Of a DNA stretch of 64,000 bases, positions 52,778 to 62,622 are shown in pieces. Position 1 is the first letter of the stretch, and each line of letters starts with the position of its first letter. Under the pieces are notes generated by a model. It was not told the DNA's origin. It worked only from the letters and a program-made list of their open reading frames with translations, and did not search any database. The stretch comes from Phallusia mammillata. Its lineage: Eukaryota > Chordata > Ascidiacea > Phlebobranchia > Ascidiidae. Both the position numbers and the translations under genes were made by a program. Location: the NCBI GenBank assembly GCA_003260075.1, contig QLIY01000043.1:222528-286527 (forward strand), written 5' to 3'.

Positions 52778-53778
52778 GTTTAAAGAAACTTGAGTTGTAT
52801 GAAGTTTTGAAGTATGGTTGTAAAAGTACATTGCCTATGGCACTTGTATACACTGATATCTGCAAACTAGTGCCACAAAATGTACAGTGCTTGTCTTTAA
52901 GATTTGGTTTAGTGAAAAAGCCTTTGAACAGTGGTTACAGTCAAGTGTTTTTGCATTCTTGTGCTAAGTAGGAACCAACTGATTTACAACAAAACGGAAC
53001 ACACACAAATGAGGCGAAGAGGCAGTAACTGCTGTTTACAGGGGTGTTGTTTTGTGCAGCAAACGCCTGAGCAGCTTATTAGGAGTCTGATTGCAAGTGT
53101 TCACCAGAATAGTCACTTAACTAACTGTGACGTGTACCTAAACCACAAAGCCACTAAAGCGTTGTATTGTTTTAACAGTACCATCATTAATGAGTCTTTA
53201 ACTATACCCCCTTTATAATTTGTTATTCTACTGTTCGTTAAACGGTGAGTTATCCTTACCAATGATTTATCCAATTGCTTTAAGGGACAAATTTTGTTTT
53301 TATGCCAAAAATACCCATTACGTCATCACGAAATGTGTTGCATACAAATTGTGGTCTCTTAAATGAGCAATTATAGATTTTCGTCAACATAACTGTGGAG
53401 TGCGCCCAAGGGCTGGTTCGGCGCTGTACCATAACTACCGCCTTGTTGTTTTGTCACAAATTAACTCGTGTTAAGGGATGTAATTTATGCACCACAGTTA
53501 ATTACCAACTAGGCTAGCATTCAAAACTCGTGTCAGACGTATGTACAGTGTACGGACAACAGCTTTGTACGAATACGTTGTTTACTGTATGCAACGTTAG
53601 TAGAAATATCCTGAAGTCAAAGAAGCAACAAGTGCATATTTTTGCGAGTTAGTAGGATAAAATTTAAGTCGTAAGCTTCGATGCACGAAACGGAAAAGCC
53701 TGCTGTAGCGCCAAAGGTCATATGTAGAGCTTAACATTGACGAGGATCAAAAATATGTCTTGAATAATTCATCGAAAT
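52778..53778. other. Intergenic, no supported gene
   Basis: Two overlapping plus-strand frames (52744-52971 and 52931-53218) contain no recognisable motif. The first starts inside the preceding duplication. I call nothing. Confidence 0.4.
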
Positions 53779-54031
53779 CAGATTTGTGTATGATGGTATA
53801 TCGACGCCAGGTCAGGTTTTAAATTTTAAAATACTGGCTTAAATTGAGGTCAGTTTACATTAATTAGCTGACAAATTCAGCACACACTTAAATCAGTCGG
53901 GGGGGGGGGCAGATTTGTGTATGATGGTATATCGACGCCAGATCAGGTTTTAAATTTTAAAATACTGGCTTAAATTGAGGTCACAGTTTACATTAATTAG
54001 CTGACAAATTCAGCACACACTTAAATCAGTC
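53779..54031. repeat. Tandem duplication with poly-G junction (no. 20)
   Basis: Copies at 53779-53898 and 53910-54031 are separated by an 11-base G run (53899-53909). Copy 2 differs by one G/A change (caggtca/cagatca) and a 2-base insertion (gtcagttt/gtcacagttt). Confidence 0.92.
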
Positions 54032-54952
54032 TGTGTATTTATTATTGCAAAACCTTTCGGAAATCGATTTCGCCCACATATAATGCATGAGGTCACGGTT
54101 TATTATGTCAATCGAAACTTGTTTTTTAGCCGCAGTTAATATTAAAAAACCTGTTTTAAGGAGTTGTTCGGCAAAGAATTTAACATTTTTGAGCAGTTTC
54201 CATCTTGTTGTTTACAATTTGTTGTCTGGCTTGTCGAATTTCCCCGGCCATGCATATTGATCTGCAACCTGTTTTAATACCGGCTATTAAAAACGGATTT
54301 GCCTCCTGCATTGTAAATGTAAAACAATCGATTTATTGGCCTCCCTTACATAAGGCTCGTGTAATGCTATTTTTTCTACAAATACCAGACCGCATGTACG
54401 TAAAAGGCCATCGCTTTTTCGTGTAAACAGCGATAACAGTGCTCGCAAACGAAGTGTTACACGGTTTGGTGAAGCACCCTGCGAAAATGCTGTGCTTTCG
54501 TCTTTTTAGACATACAATTGGCTTATAACATAGGAAACAGCATGCAATATTTAGTATCATGCAGTCAAATTGTAAACAATATTGAATTAGTCTGTGATAC
54601 TGTTGTAATCGCATCTAAGCTCCGTGGCCGCCTAAGGCTGTTAAAACAAGTTTCACAGTGCCAAAATAGTTTTTGAAAAACGAAATTCTTGATCTGACCA
54701 CTGGGGGACATATTCGTTGAAATCAGATGCTTAAGTGTGTATGTTTAAAAAATGCCGGTAAATTAGATATTCCAAGTGATTATGGTTGAAACATGGCTGC
54801 GATACCTAAACAAGTCTTATACCAGATACTTAATTGTCTGTGTGCATGCCAGCTTAAACCATCAAGTAGGAAGAACGGTTTTGATCTAATCGGTTGTCTG
54901 TCGGCATTAAAGAGGAACTGGCATGCAAAATTAAAGTGCTATGTAATCGTAT
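54032..54952. other. Intergenic, no supported gene
   Basis: A 73-codon plus-strand frame (54205-54426) and a 93-codon minus-strand frame (54333-54614) overlap and have no motif. No gene called. Confidence 0.4.
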
Positions 54953-55165
54953 AAGGCTAATAATGGCAACACCTTGCAAAAACGAGTTCGAATTTGTAGG
55001 CTATCATCAAGAACAGGCTCGCCAAAATGTTTTTTCCGCAATCCTATGAGCAGGGGGGGGGGGGAAGGCTAATAATGGCAACATTCCGCAAAAACGAGTT
55101 CGAATTTGTAGGCTATAATCAAGAACAGGCTCGCCAAAATGTTTTTTCCGCAATCCTATGAGCAG
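54953..55165. repeat. Tandem duplication with poly-G junction (no. 21)
   Basis: Copies at 54953-55053 and 55065-55165 flank a G run at 55053-55064 whose first G belongs to copy 1. Differences are acaccttgc/acattccgc and ctatcat/ctataat. Confidence 0.9.
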
Positions 55166-56241
55166 CAACTGTACGTTATGTCAAATAAATTTACTGGCGA
55201 CATTTTTAGTTGGTGTATAGAACATGACTCAAGAAGTTTGTGAAGGCTTGAACGTAAACAACAGTGAACTTTGTACGCTTTAAAAATACGAACAAAAGTT
55301 AGCTGCTTCTTTTTAGACAGAAGCTACTTTATACCAGGAAAAGCATAATCCAGCATAAATTATTATGTAGCATAGTAGGCTATTCTGTATAAGATAGTTT
55401 CGGTTTTGCTTGTCACACAACAAACGTGTTTTCGTTTACCTATTGTTAACCTTTATTAGGTTGCAGGATATAACACATATAGTAGGCATGTTTTGAAGCT
55501 ACGAACAACGAACTGTTTAAGCTGTCAAAATGGTCAATAATTCAAGCGGTTCAACAGGTAATAGATACGGAACCAATTCTTTCAATGTGTTCCCAATGTT
55601 TTTTCACAAATTCAACACTCGACAACAAAAAAGTGCATTCCCGTTCAAATAAACAAAGAACGTTGGGTCAAGTCATGGGCCAACACCCAAAAACGTTTTT
55701 TTCGCAAATTACACATAAAAATGTGAAATTCCTTTTCCATTGATGTCTCAGTAACAGCCGTTATTAATTTATAATAAGTGGTTTTGGTAATGATATCGGT
55801 TTGTAGTTACACATGCAACAGTTTACACATGCAACGAAACGGGAGTTGTTCGTGACCCCAGGCCTGCACCGAAACTATGACTCATCGCCATTGTTGATTG
55901 GTAAATCCCCCATGATCTGACGTGTAGTGGAATTAGACAATCCATCAGGCGCTAATAGGGGGCTGCCGATGTCTGTTGTTGTTGTTTTTGTTATTGATCG
56001 ATAAAGCATCTAAATGGGTCAATTTTTCACATGCGATGTCCAGCTGCCTAAGCACTCATGATGTTTTCTGTTGAATCACTGTACTGTAATGCAATGTACT
56101 ACATAGTATGTAGCATATTATTAGTTACTGAACATTGGGTGAAAACAGGGAACAAAAAAAGCATAAAACATGCATGTTAAAAGCCTTTAACGGTCTTTAA
56201 TAGATGACTTTTTCGACTTTGTTGTGATTTTAATTGATGTT
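55166..56241. other. Upstream region of the SLC10 gene
   Basis: No coding exon found. The promoter or outron of the transporter gene should lie here, but I can name no element. Confidence 0.4.
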
Positions 56242-56252
56242 TTTGTTTTCAG
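56242..56252 (+). promoter_or_regulatory. 3' splice acceptor 5 bases before the SLC10 start codon
   Basis: The tract tttgttttcag ends only 5 bases before the ATG at 56258. A coding exon upstream is neither needed nor found. This spacing is typical of spliced-leader trans-splice sites in ascidians; a 5' untranslated intron is the alternative. Confidence 0.55.
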
Positions 56253-56257
56253 TTGCC

Positions 56258-59200
56258 ATGACGACCACGTCGGGACCAAGCACCCTGGACAGTGCAACGA
56301 ACGAAGCCATACAGATCACAACTGCGTAAGTTTCATAAAGAAGTTATTTTACCGATACAAAAACTGCCTACTTGAATGGATAGGGTGCAGACAGTGTATA
56401 CTGTTTCGACCAATAAGGTCTCATCAGTGCAGCTGGTGATGAGAGATCGGTCGTATTGGCTAGCGTAGCCATAGTTCAAAAAACTCATAAAAATCATTGC
56501 CAAAAACATTTTTATTTCATGATTTTTATGCAGAGTCATATTGGCAATTATTATGTTCGGTCTGGGCTGTTCCGTCGTGCTTAAGTCGGCTATCAACTAC
56601 ATGAAGAAACCCAAGCAATTCGCTGCAGCTTTGTTCCTACAACTTGTCATAATGCCATGTAAGTTCCTAGTTAAGTAGTTTTTGACATTACCAAACAATT
56701 TGCACTGCTTGGTTTTCTGGGAGTTAAAAATGTCTTTGGTGTCATTTTCTAAATTTCGTAAATGTTGATTTGAAAGATTAAGAATTATACGTAAGTTCTA
56801 GCCTTAGTGCTAACTTGTTCAATGCTCCAATGTATAATTACTAAATAAACACATATATGTGTGGAAACGTTTTTTCGGTACATTTTTATGTATGCATACT
56901 GTATGCGTTGTTGAAAATAACATATAATTAATGACCCTGGCGCAATCACCTGTCAATAGCGTTCCAAAGTCGCTTAAACTGCCTGCTTTTTTATCTTTTT
57001 TGACAGTTCTTGGACTTGGGCTATCTCGGGCAGTTCAAATGACGTCAGCCCAAACGGTAGGAGTGCTGATTATGGCAACCTGTCCTGGTGGAGCGTATAG
57101 CAATATTGTGGCCTACTGGTTGGATGGAGACATGGATTTAAGGTACTTGTGGCATACAAGTATTTGAATGTGTGGACTTTCGTCAAACTTATAAGCACAG
57201 TTAGGGATTGCCTTTAAGGTCCGAAGTTTTCAAGACATGGATTTTAAATGTAACCTAATCGAAAACAAAGCTTTTGATAATAATCGCATCACCTATTGTT
57301 GCAACATCTTTATGACAAAGCTTTTACGATATACAAGCAAATTGGCAAACTTCAGTTGATAAATGGGCTGATTATGTAAAGATACAAGAAAAAAGCCTTG
57401 CACTGCCTGGTAGCAGTTATTTCAAGCCTTGCACTGCCTGGTAGCAGTTTATTATTTGTTTTGGTCAAAAGTGCTGCAGAAATTCACACAGCCAACGAAA
57501 TTATAACCCAGTAACGTACTGAGTCGCTGACATATCGAGTAATTCTTTGTTACCACTTTTGCTTCATCCAACTGTCTTCTCTATCTCGAAAACAGCTTCT
57601 TTCTCAACTTGGGCTTTGTATTCAAATGTTTAATGCACATCTGTATTTGATATTTAGCATTGTAATGACAACAGCATCAACCCTTCTCGCCCTGGGAACA
57701 ATGCCTTTGTGGCTTTTCGTCTTTCCACTGATACTTCAGATAGACGAAAATCTACGAGTCCCATTTGACCAGCTTGGTAGGCAGGCCTTTCTTTATTTGT
57801 TTGAATAAATTAAAACGTGATTAAAGTCTTGGTATGTTTATAAAACGTGTGTGGTGTTTTATTAATTGATTTCATTTGAAGTAGGAACTGAAGATGCCAG
57901 TTTAGCGAAATACACATATTCTATGTAATTTTCTTAACTGATTCTGTTACTTAGAAAAATATTTTCCATTCTCAGCTGTGTTTTATTTTAATTTTCATTT
58001 TAGGAAATCAAAACCGCTAACAGTTGACTCATAATAAATCCATTTTATTTATGGACGTTTAAACGTTTAACAAAATTTTGTATAGTTTACTTCTTTTAAT
58101 ACTCAAGTAAACGTTTCACCCAGAGAAACACCAATTCGAAGAAAAGTTCCAGCACTAAACCTAACCAAGCGTCTAACCACTGTCTGTATTTTATTCCAGG
58201 TTACGCCCTGCTTGGGATTGTTGTCCCCGTGCTTATTGGTTCTGTAGTCAAGTATAAATTTCCGAAAAAGTCTGAATACATCACTAAGGTAAAAAGTGAC
58301 CAATTGGTTAACCTAAATCCTTGTCCACCAACCACGTATTGTTCAGTTAGGAAAAAATACACAAATAACGCCAGGAGCAGACTTTTGTGACACTTCTGTT
58401 TCTAGTTTTAAAAATACCGTGCGTTTTGTACGTCAAATTATTCTATGACATCACGCCAATCTGACGTCATCCACAACTTGATAAAAACAAAGCCAAGCTC
58501 TACCTTTTACACAGTGGTGGAATTCAAATGTTTTGCCAGCCGGTTCTTTCACAAAAGTCATTTTTCAGTCGGTTCTGTTACAAAAAGCCCATTGACAGTA
58601 ACCAGTAATGCTAACCGGTTCGCAGACCTCATAAAATTTCGTGAGACGGTTCTATAGAACCGATGCGAACCGGCTGAATTCCACCACTGCTTTTACACTA
58701 CCGCAATGATTGTGTGTACAATAGATCTTTTATCTTAAATTAAAAACTAAAAAAATTTGATGACATTATCTGTAGTCATCTACACCTTAATAAGAATACA
58801 GCGTAACCTCTACTTTTTTAGCAGCTATACTAGAAAATTAACTTGGATTTATTATTTATAGATTTGTTCGGTTGTGGGATCGATAGCTATTCTTGTCATG
58901 GTTGTCGTTTTTGCAATAGTCAAGAAAGTCGATTACGTGATATCTTGGCAACAAATTCTGGTAGGTTAAATAACAGTAACTTTAAATTGTAATGTTTCAC
59001 ACTTTTTTACCAATTTGCAAAATACTTGATAATCATTCCTGAGGAGATTGTACATTGCCAGTGCAAACTATTCAATTTTTTCACTTTGCTATCGTTTAAA
59101 TTTTTGCTTCTTTAAAGTTAAAACCAATCAAAGTAGAGGTTTCCAACCGGGCCTTACCCAAGGGTTGAACATGCCTTTTAGGGTAAAGGATATGTGATGG

Positions 59201-60551
59201 GCAAAAGTTTTAATGTGCCTTCAAAATAGTAAACCTTACTTAGTCCAAAGCAGACTTATTAGCCTAAACCCGACACTGAATTCGAAAATACAAGCCTCGA
59301 GCTTGATCTAGACTCATGTTTTAAACTGAAAAGCCCAAATTGGGCCCGGAATTTAGATTTAAGGAAGTAAAATGATTAAAATATTCACCTTAAAAATGGA
59401 AAAAAATGAATTTGAGAACCTGTGATCTAAACTGAAATGCATTAAACTGACAAAATGCTTCCAGTAAACAATTTTGATACAATGTTATTGTGCGAAAAAT
59501 GCCATGCAAACCTTGGTATACTGGGCCGTAATTCTGTAAATTACACAAGTATTTGGGGGGGGGGACATTTGAGAACCTGTGATCTAAACTGAAATGCATT
59601 AAACTGACAAAATGTTTCCAGTAAACAATTTTGATACAATGTTATTGTGCGAAAAATGCCATACAAACCTTGGTATACTGGGCCGTAATTCTGTAAATTA
59701 CACAAGTATTTTTTGTTGTCAGGTGGTGCTCCTTCTCCCTAGCTTAGCCCTGGTGCTTGGTTACGTAGCAACACGCCTCCCCTGGCTGAATTTTTCGATT
59801 AAAGCACGTCGGACGGTTGCCATAGAAACGGCCATGCAGAGTTCGGCGGTGGGAACGTCTATAGTGGTTCGCTCCTTTGAGTGAGTTAATTTTTTTCAAC
59901 ACATTCAACAATAGTATTGCTCGAAGGGTAAAATTTGTTACCTTCCCAATAACTTTTAATAGAAGAACTTCCGGTTGTAAATAAGTTATCCCCAACTTTT
60001 CTATTTGAATAAGATTCTGATGATACTGTTTAAAACAATGGTTCTCTTAACTTTACTTGCTCTTGTACGCTATAAAAATATACAAACATGCAATTTAAGA
60101 GCATGTTTGCACATTCAGTGACAATTTGAAATAAGTTATTTGAGTAAGGTTTAAAACCATTCTGAAACGTTACGTTCCATAAATATGCCTAAACAAAAGA
60201 GCACACATACCCCTGGTTTAAATATATAGTGTCAAAAAGTTTTGTTATTCTGAAACTAAAGTTTACCCTTCGACTTTTTCGTCTTTAATCGCGATTTTTT
60301 TAAACCTTCTCAGTATTTCATCACCGGACTTTGACTCCATCTTTCTTTTCCCTGTTATGTACGCGGCAGTGCAGCTGTTTGTTTCTTTCTTCGTTGTGGT
60401 CTGTTACCTCATATGCAAGCGACGAGGCTGTCAGTGGGTTAGAACCGGCGACGACGCGGCCGATGGTGCCGATTCCGCCGAATTTAACGGCGTGGCGAAC
60501 GTTGCGTACGAAAAAGACGAAGACAGAACATCGCTGAGAAAAATCACGTGA
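56258..60551 (+). CDS. SLC10A: SLC10-family sodium/bile-acid symporter (complete, eight exons)
   Basis: Plasma-membrane carrier that moves bile acids or sulfated steroids with sodium. Exons 56258-56325, 56534-56658, 57007-57142, 57658-57776, 58200-58288, 58862-58960, 59723-59880 and 60314-60551 all join in phase with GT-AG introns, giving 343 residues; human SLC10A1 and A2 have 349 and 348. Family marks in order: a short polar N-terminus (1-22), the first hydrophobic helix with [15 protein letters not shown] at 89-97 followed by [11 protein letters not shown], and TVAIETAMQ at 243-251, whose Glu247 and Gln251 correspond to sodium-binding residues in solved structures. The last exon gives a hydrophobic helix, a basic stop (KRR) and an acidic cytosolic tail ending in SLRKIT. 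The GDMDLS motif is closer to SLC10A2/A6 than to A1; I cannot assign a single orthologue. Introns carry a MITE, a short direct repeat and one G10 duplication, none in exons. No broken residue is seen. Confidence 0.93.
57393..57449 (+). repeat. Short direct repeat in an SLC10 intron
   Basis: A 26-base unit beginning aagccttgcactgcct occurs at 57393-57418 and 57424-57449 with no differences and a 5-base spacer. A simple local duplication in the intron before exon 4. Confidence 0.85.
58512..58689. mobile_element. hAT-type MITE with perfect 8-bp target duplication, in an SLC10 intron
   Basis: A 178-bp element with ends cagtggtggaattca and tgaattccaccactg, perfect inverted repeats. The target duplication cttttaca is perfect (58504-58511 and 58690-58697). 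The interior repeats ccggttc and gaaccgg words. It lies in the intron between exons 5 and 6 and has no coding capacity. Confidence 0.92.
59410..59711. repeat. Tandem duplication with G10 junction (no. 22), in an SLC10 intron
   Basis: Copies at 59410-59554 and 59567-59711 flank G10 (59555-59564). Differences are aatgctt/aatgttt and catgcaa/catacaa. Copy 2 ends 12 bases before exon 7, so only copy 2 leads into the real splice acceptor. Confidence 0.93.
59999..60013 (+). other. 15-base match to the Ciona spliced leader
   Basis: The bases ttctatttgaataag match positions 2-16 of the 16-base Ciona spliced leader (attctatttgaataag, from memory). They lie in the last SLC10 intron. The bases that follow are at, not a gt donor, so this is not a working leader RNA gene; a retro-inserted trans-spliced transcript end or chance are the options. 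Confidence 0.45.
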
Positions 60552-62030
60552 CAACAAAGCGGTCACGTGATTGAATAACTCACTGTGATTGGTTATTACT
60601 GTTTAAGGCGGTATTGCATTTTCTCTGTAAAGCGGTATTAAACTATTTTATCTCACAAATTTATTTTGACAAATGTTTTTACAATTTTCAAAAAGCCGAT
60701 TTTCTTGTTTTACGGTTTTCTAATTCCGTACCATTTTTGCTAACGGTCTTCGGTGGGTATTCAAGTAAAAACACATATTTTAACTATAGTATGTAAAGGC
60801 ATGATTTTTAGCTTTTAACAGAAACATATCAAGTCGTTGTTTGAAGATAAACCAGATTTTTAAAATGGCGTTATGCAAACCAGAGCAACAAAACAGGTCT
60901 TCAAACTCTTCCCAAATTACCTCTTTTTATGATAATTACACACCAGTGAATATTTGCGCATTAACTGTCTTCTGTTGGTGCGGCTTTATATGTGCTACTA
61001 TTCATACGTATAACCTACAAGATTAAATGTATTCAAATTACCAGTTTTGTGACTTTTTACTATTTGCATATTGCACTTAATGTATATTTTTACCCCAAAT
61101 TTGTATCCAATATTGTTTGGCGCTAAGCAGATATTTTTTCCAAACTTGTTGATTACCAGTTTCACTAATACATAGTTGCATTGTTGGGGCCACAGAACAT
61201 GTTCTAGTTTTTTATTATTTGTTTTACTTGTACAGCGCCTAGCCCTCGAATTTTTGGGGGCTACAGTACATGTTGTAGTTTTTTATTGTTTGTTTTCATT
61301 GTACAGCCCCCGCGTCCTCAACTGGTTTTACTAAGTTGTTTAGTTACTAGTGTACAAACAAACTAATTGTGAAAAACGTTGCCTTACAAAAGTTGTAAGT
61401 TAAAATAAGCAGTTTGGAAACGTTTTAACGGCCTTTTGTTGCTACTCGCTTGTCATAACATCAACGTAATGAGGTAAAGGACAGCTGTTAACACGACACT
61501 ATAGAAGTATTGTTCTGCATGTAACTACAATGCATGTAAATGCCGTTTTAATCGCACTTTGGAAATACTACAAAGCTTGTATTTGACAATATGACCTTCA
61601 GCAACATTTGGGCTTCGTTCAAAGCCCTAAAAAACACAGACACCAGAATGACGTTTAATCTTGTGACGTCACATCGCGTTAAAAATGTACAAACACATTA
61701 AAAAAGGAAATTGTAAGCAAGACCTTTTACATACATATCATGAAAAGTCAAATCTGGTTTGTCGATTCAAGTACTAATACCAAAGCAACGTAGGTACTAG
61801 ATGCATTGCAACGGTCGAAAAGTTTTCTGCAAAGGCCCTGTTTGTTTGACGGCACGAACTACACAAACACCATTAGTTTTTTGAACTGTTCTTTGTGTTT
61901 ACCTACATAGATTTCTGCAAATTGTTGCCAGTTTTTTATAATACTGATCGAGGAAAAATGCGCGAAACACTAAAATAAAATAAAAAAAATCGCCGAAACA
62001 TTTATTTGAACGTGGCCGACCTGGCAATCG
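60552..62030. other. 3' flank of the SLC10 gene and spacer
   Basis: Contains the SLC10 3' untranslated region. A perfect CRE palindrome lies at 61664-61671. The frame 60841-61026 has no motif. Apart from the tandem repeat at 61184-61311 nothing else is seen. Confidence 0.4.
61184..61311 (+). repeat. Two-unit imperfect tandem repeat
   Basis: Units at 61184-61240 and 61254-61311 share acatgtt-tagttttttatt, tttgtttt and tgtacagc in register, with several differences. It is an ordinary diverged duplication 3' of the SLC10 gene. Confidence 0.75.
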
Positions 62031-62102
62031 CCGCCAAGATGGCCAAGTAAATAATGCAACCGACTTTTATTTACAAGGTTGGTGGTTCTAGTCCCGCTTC
62101 AA
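62031..62102 (+). pseudogene. tRNA-like fragment, probably SINE-derived
   Basis: An A-box-like stretch (atggccaagtaaataatgc) is followed about 35 bases later by a B-box-like ggttctagtcccgc, the spacing of a tRNA promoter. The arms do not fold into a proper tRNA. Likely the head of a decayed tRNA-derived SINE. Confidence 0.35.
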
Positions 62103-62159
62103 CCTGAACAAGAAATTAAAGCGTTATTAGCCACACATAGTGGATACGTTTGTTTGGGG

Positions 62160-62480
62160 CAGTGGTTTTCAACCCGTGGAGCGCGAATCCCGTTGGAGTC
62201 GTTAAGGTAAGTGTTTATCAGCAATGACAAAATAAAAACAACTTATTTGATTTGAACTTTTGTGTTCCATTATGACCATTATAATACCAAGCAAATACTT
62301 TATTACATCATTATAGTAGGTCAGTGCATTATAACGAAATACTTTGTGTATGAAACATGAACAGACCAGCTAGCTTAGACCCTTTGTCTTTGCCCTATAA
62401 GTAAGAGCTTATTCTCGTGATTATTAAAAAAACATGAAAGTTTTTGAAAGGGGTTCGCAAGGTACATTTGAAAACCACTG
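62160..62480. mobile_element. hAT-type MITE, slightly decayed
   Basis: A 321-bp element with ends cagtggttttcaac and tttgaaaaccactg (inverted repeats). The flanks gtttgggg and ctttaggg match at 6 of 8 positions, so the target duplication has begun to decay. It lies about 140 bases 3' of the stop of the minus-strand GNAT-like gene and may be in its 3' untranslated region. Confidence 0.8.
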
Positions 62481-62622
62481 CTTTAGGGTCGATGAAAAAA
62501 GTGACCGACGCCTTAAATCGAAAATCAAAGTATGAAATAATCCGATTTCAAATAACACCCACAGCTGATAATAGACATAAACAGGCTTGTTTCGCCCATG
62601 AAGAATATAAGAAAAACAGTGG

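Noticed and set aside
59133..59423. Possible hAT element from gaggtttccaacc to tttgagaacctgtg
   Set aside because: The tips pair imperfectly and no 8-bp target duplication could be found; the right tip also lies in a G10 duplication.
142..59564. C10/G10 runs as G-quadruplex or telomere-like signals
   Set aside because: A single run of 10 lacks the multiple spaced G-tracts of a regular quadruplex motif and is not a telomere repeat; the fixed length and flanking duplications point elsewhere.
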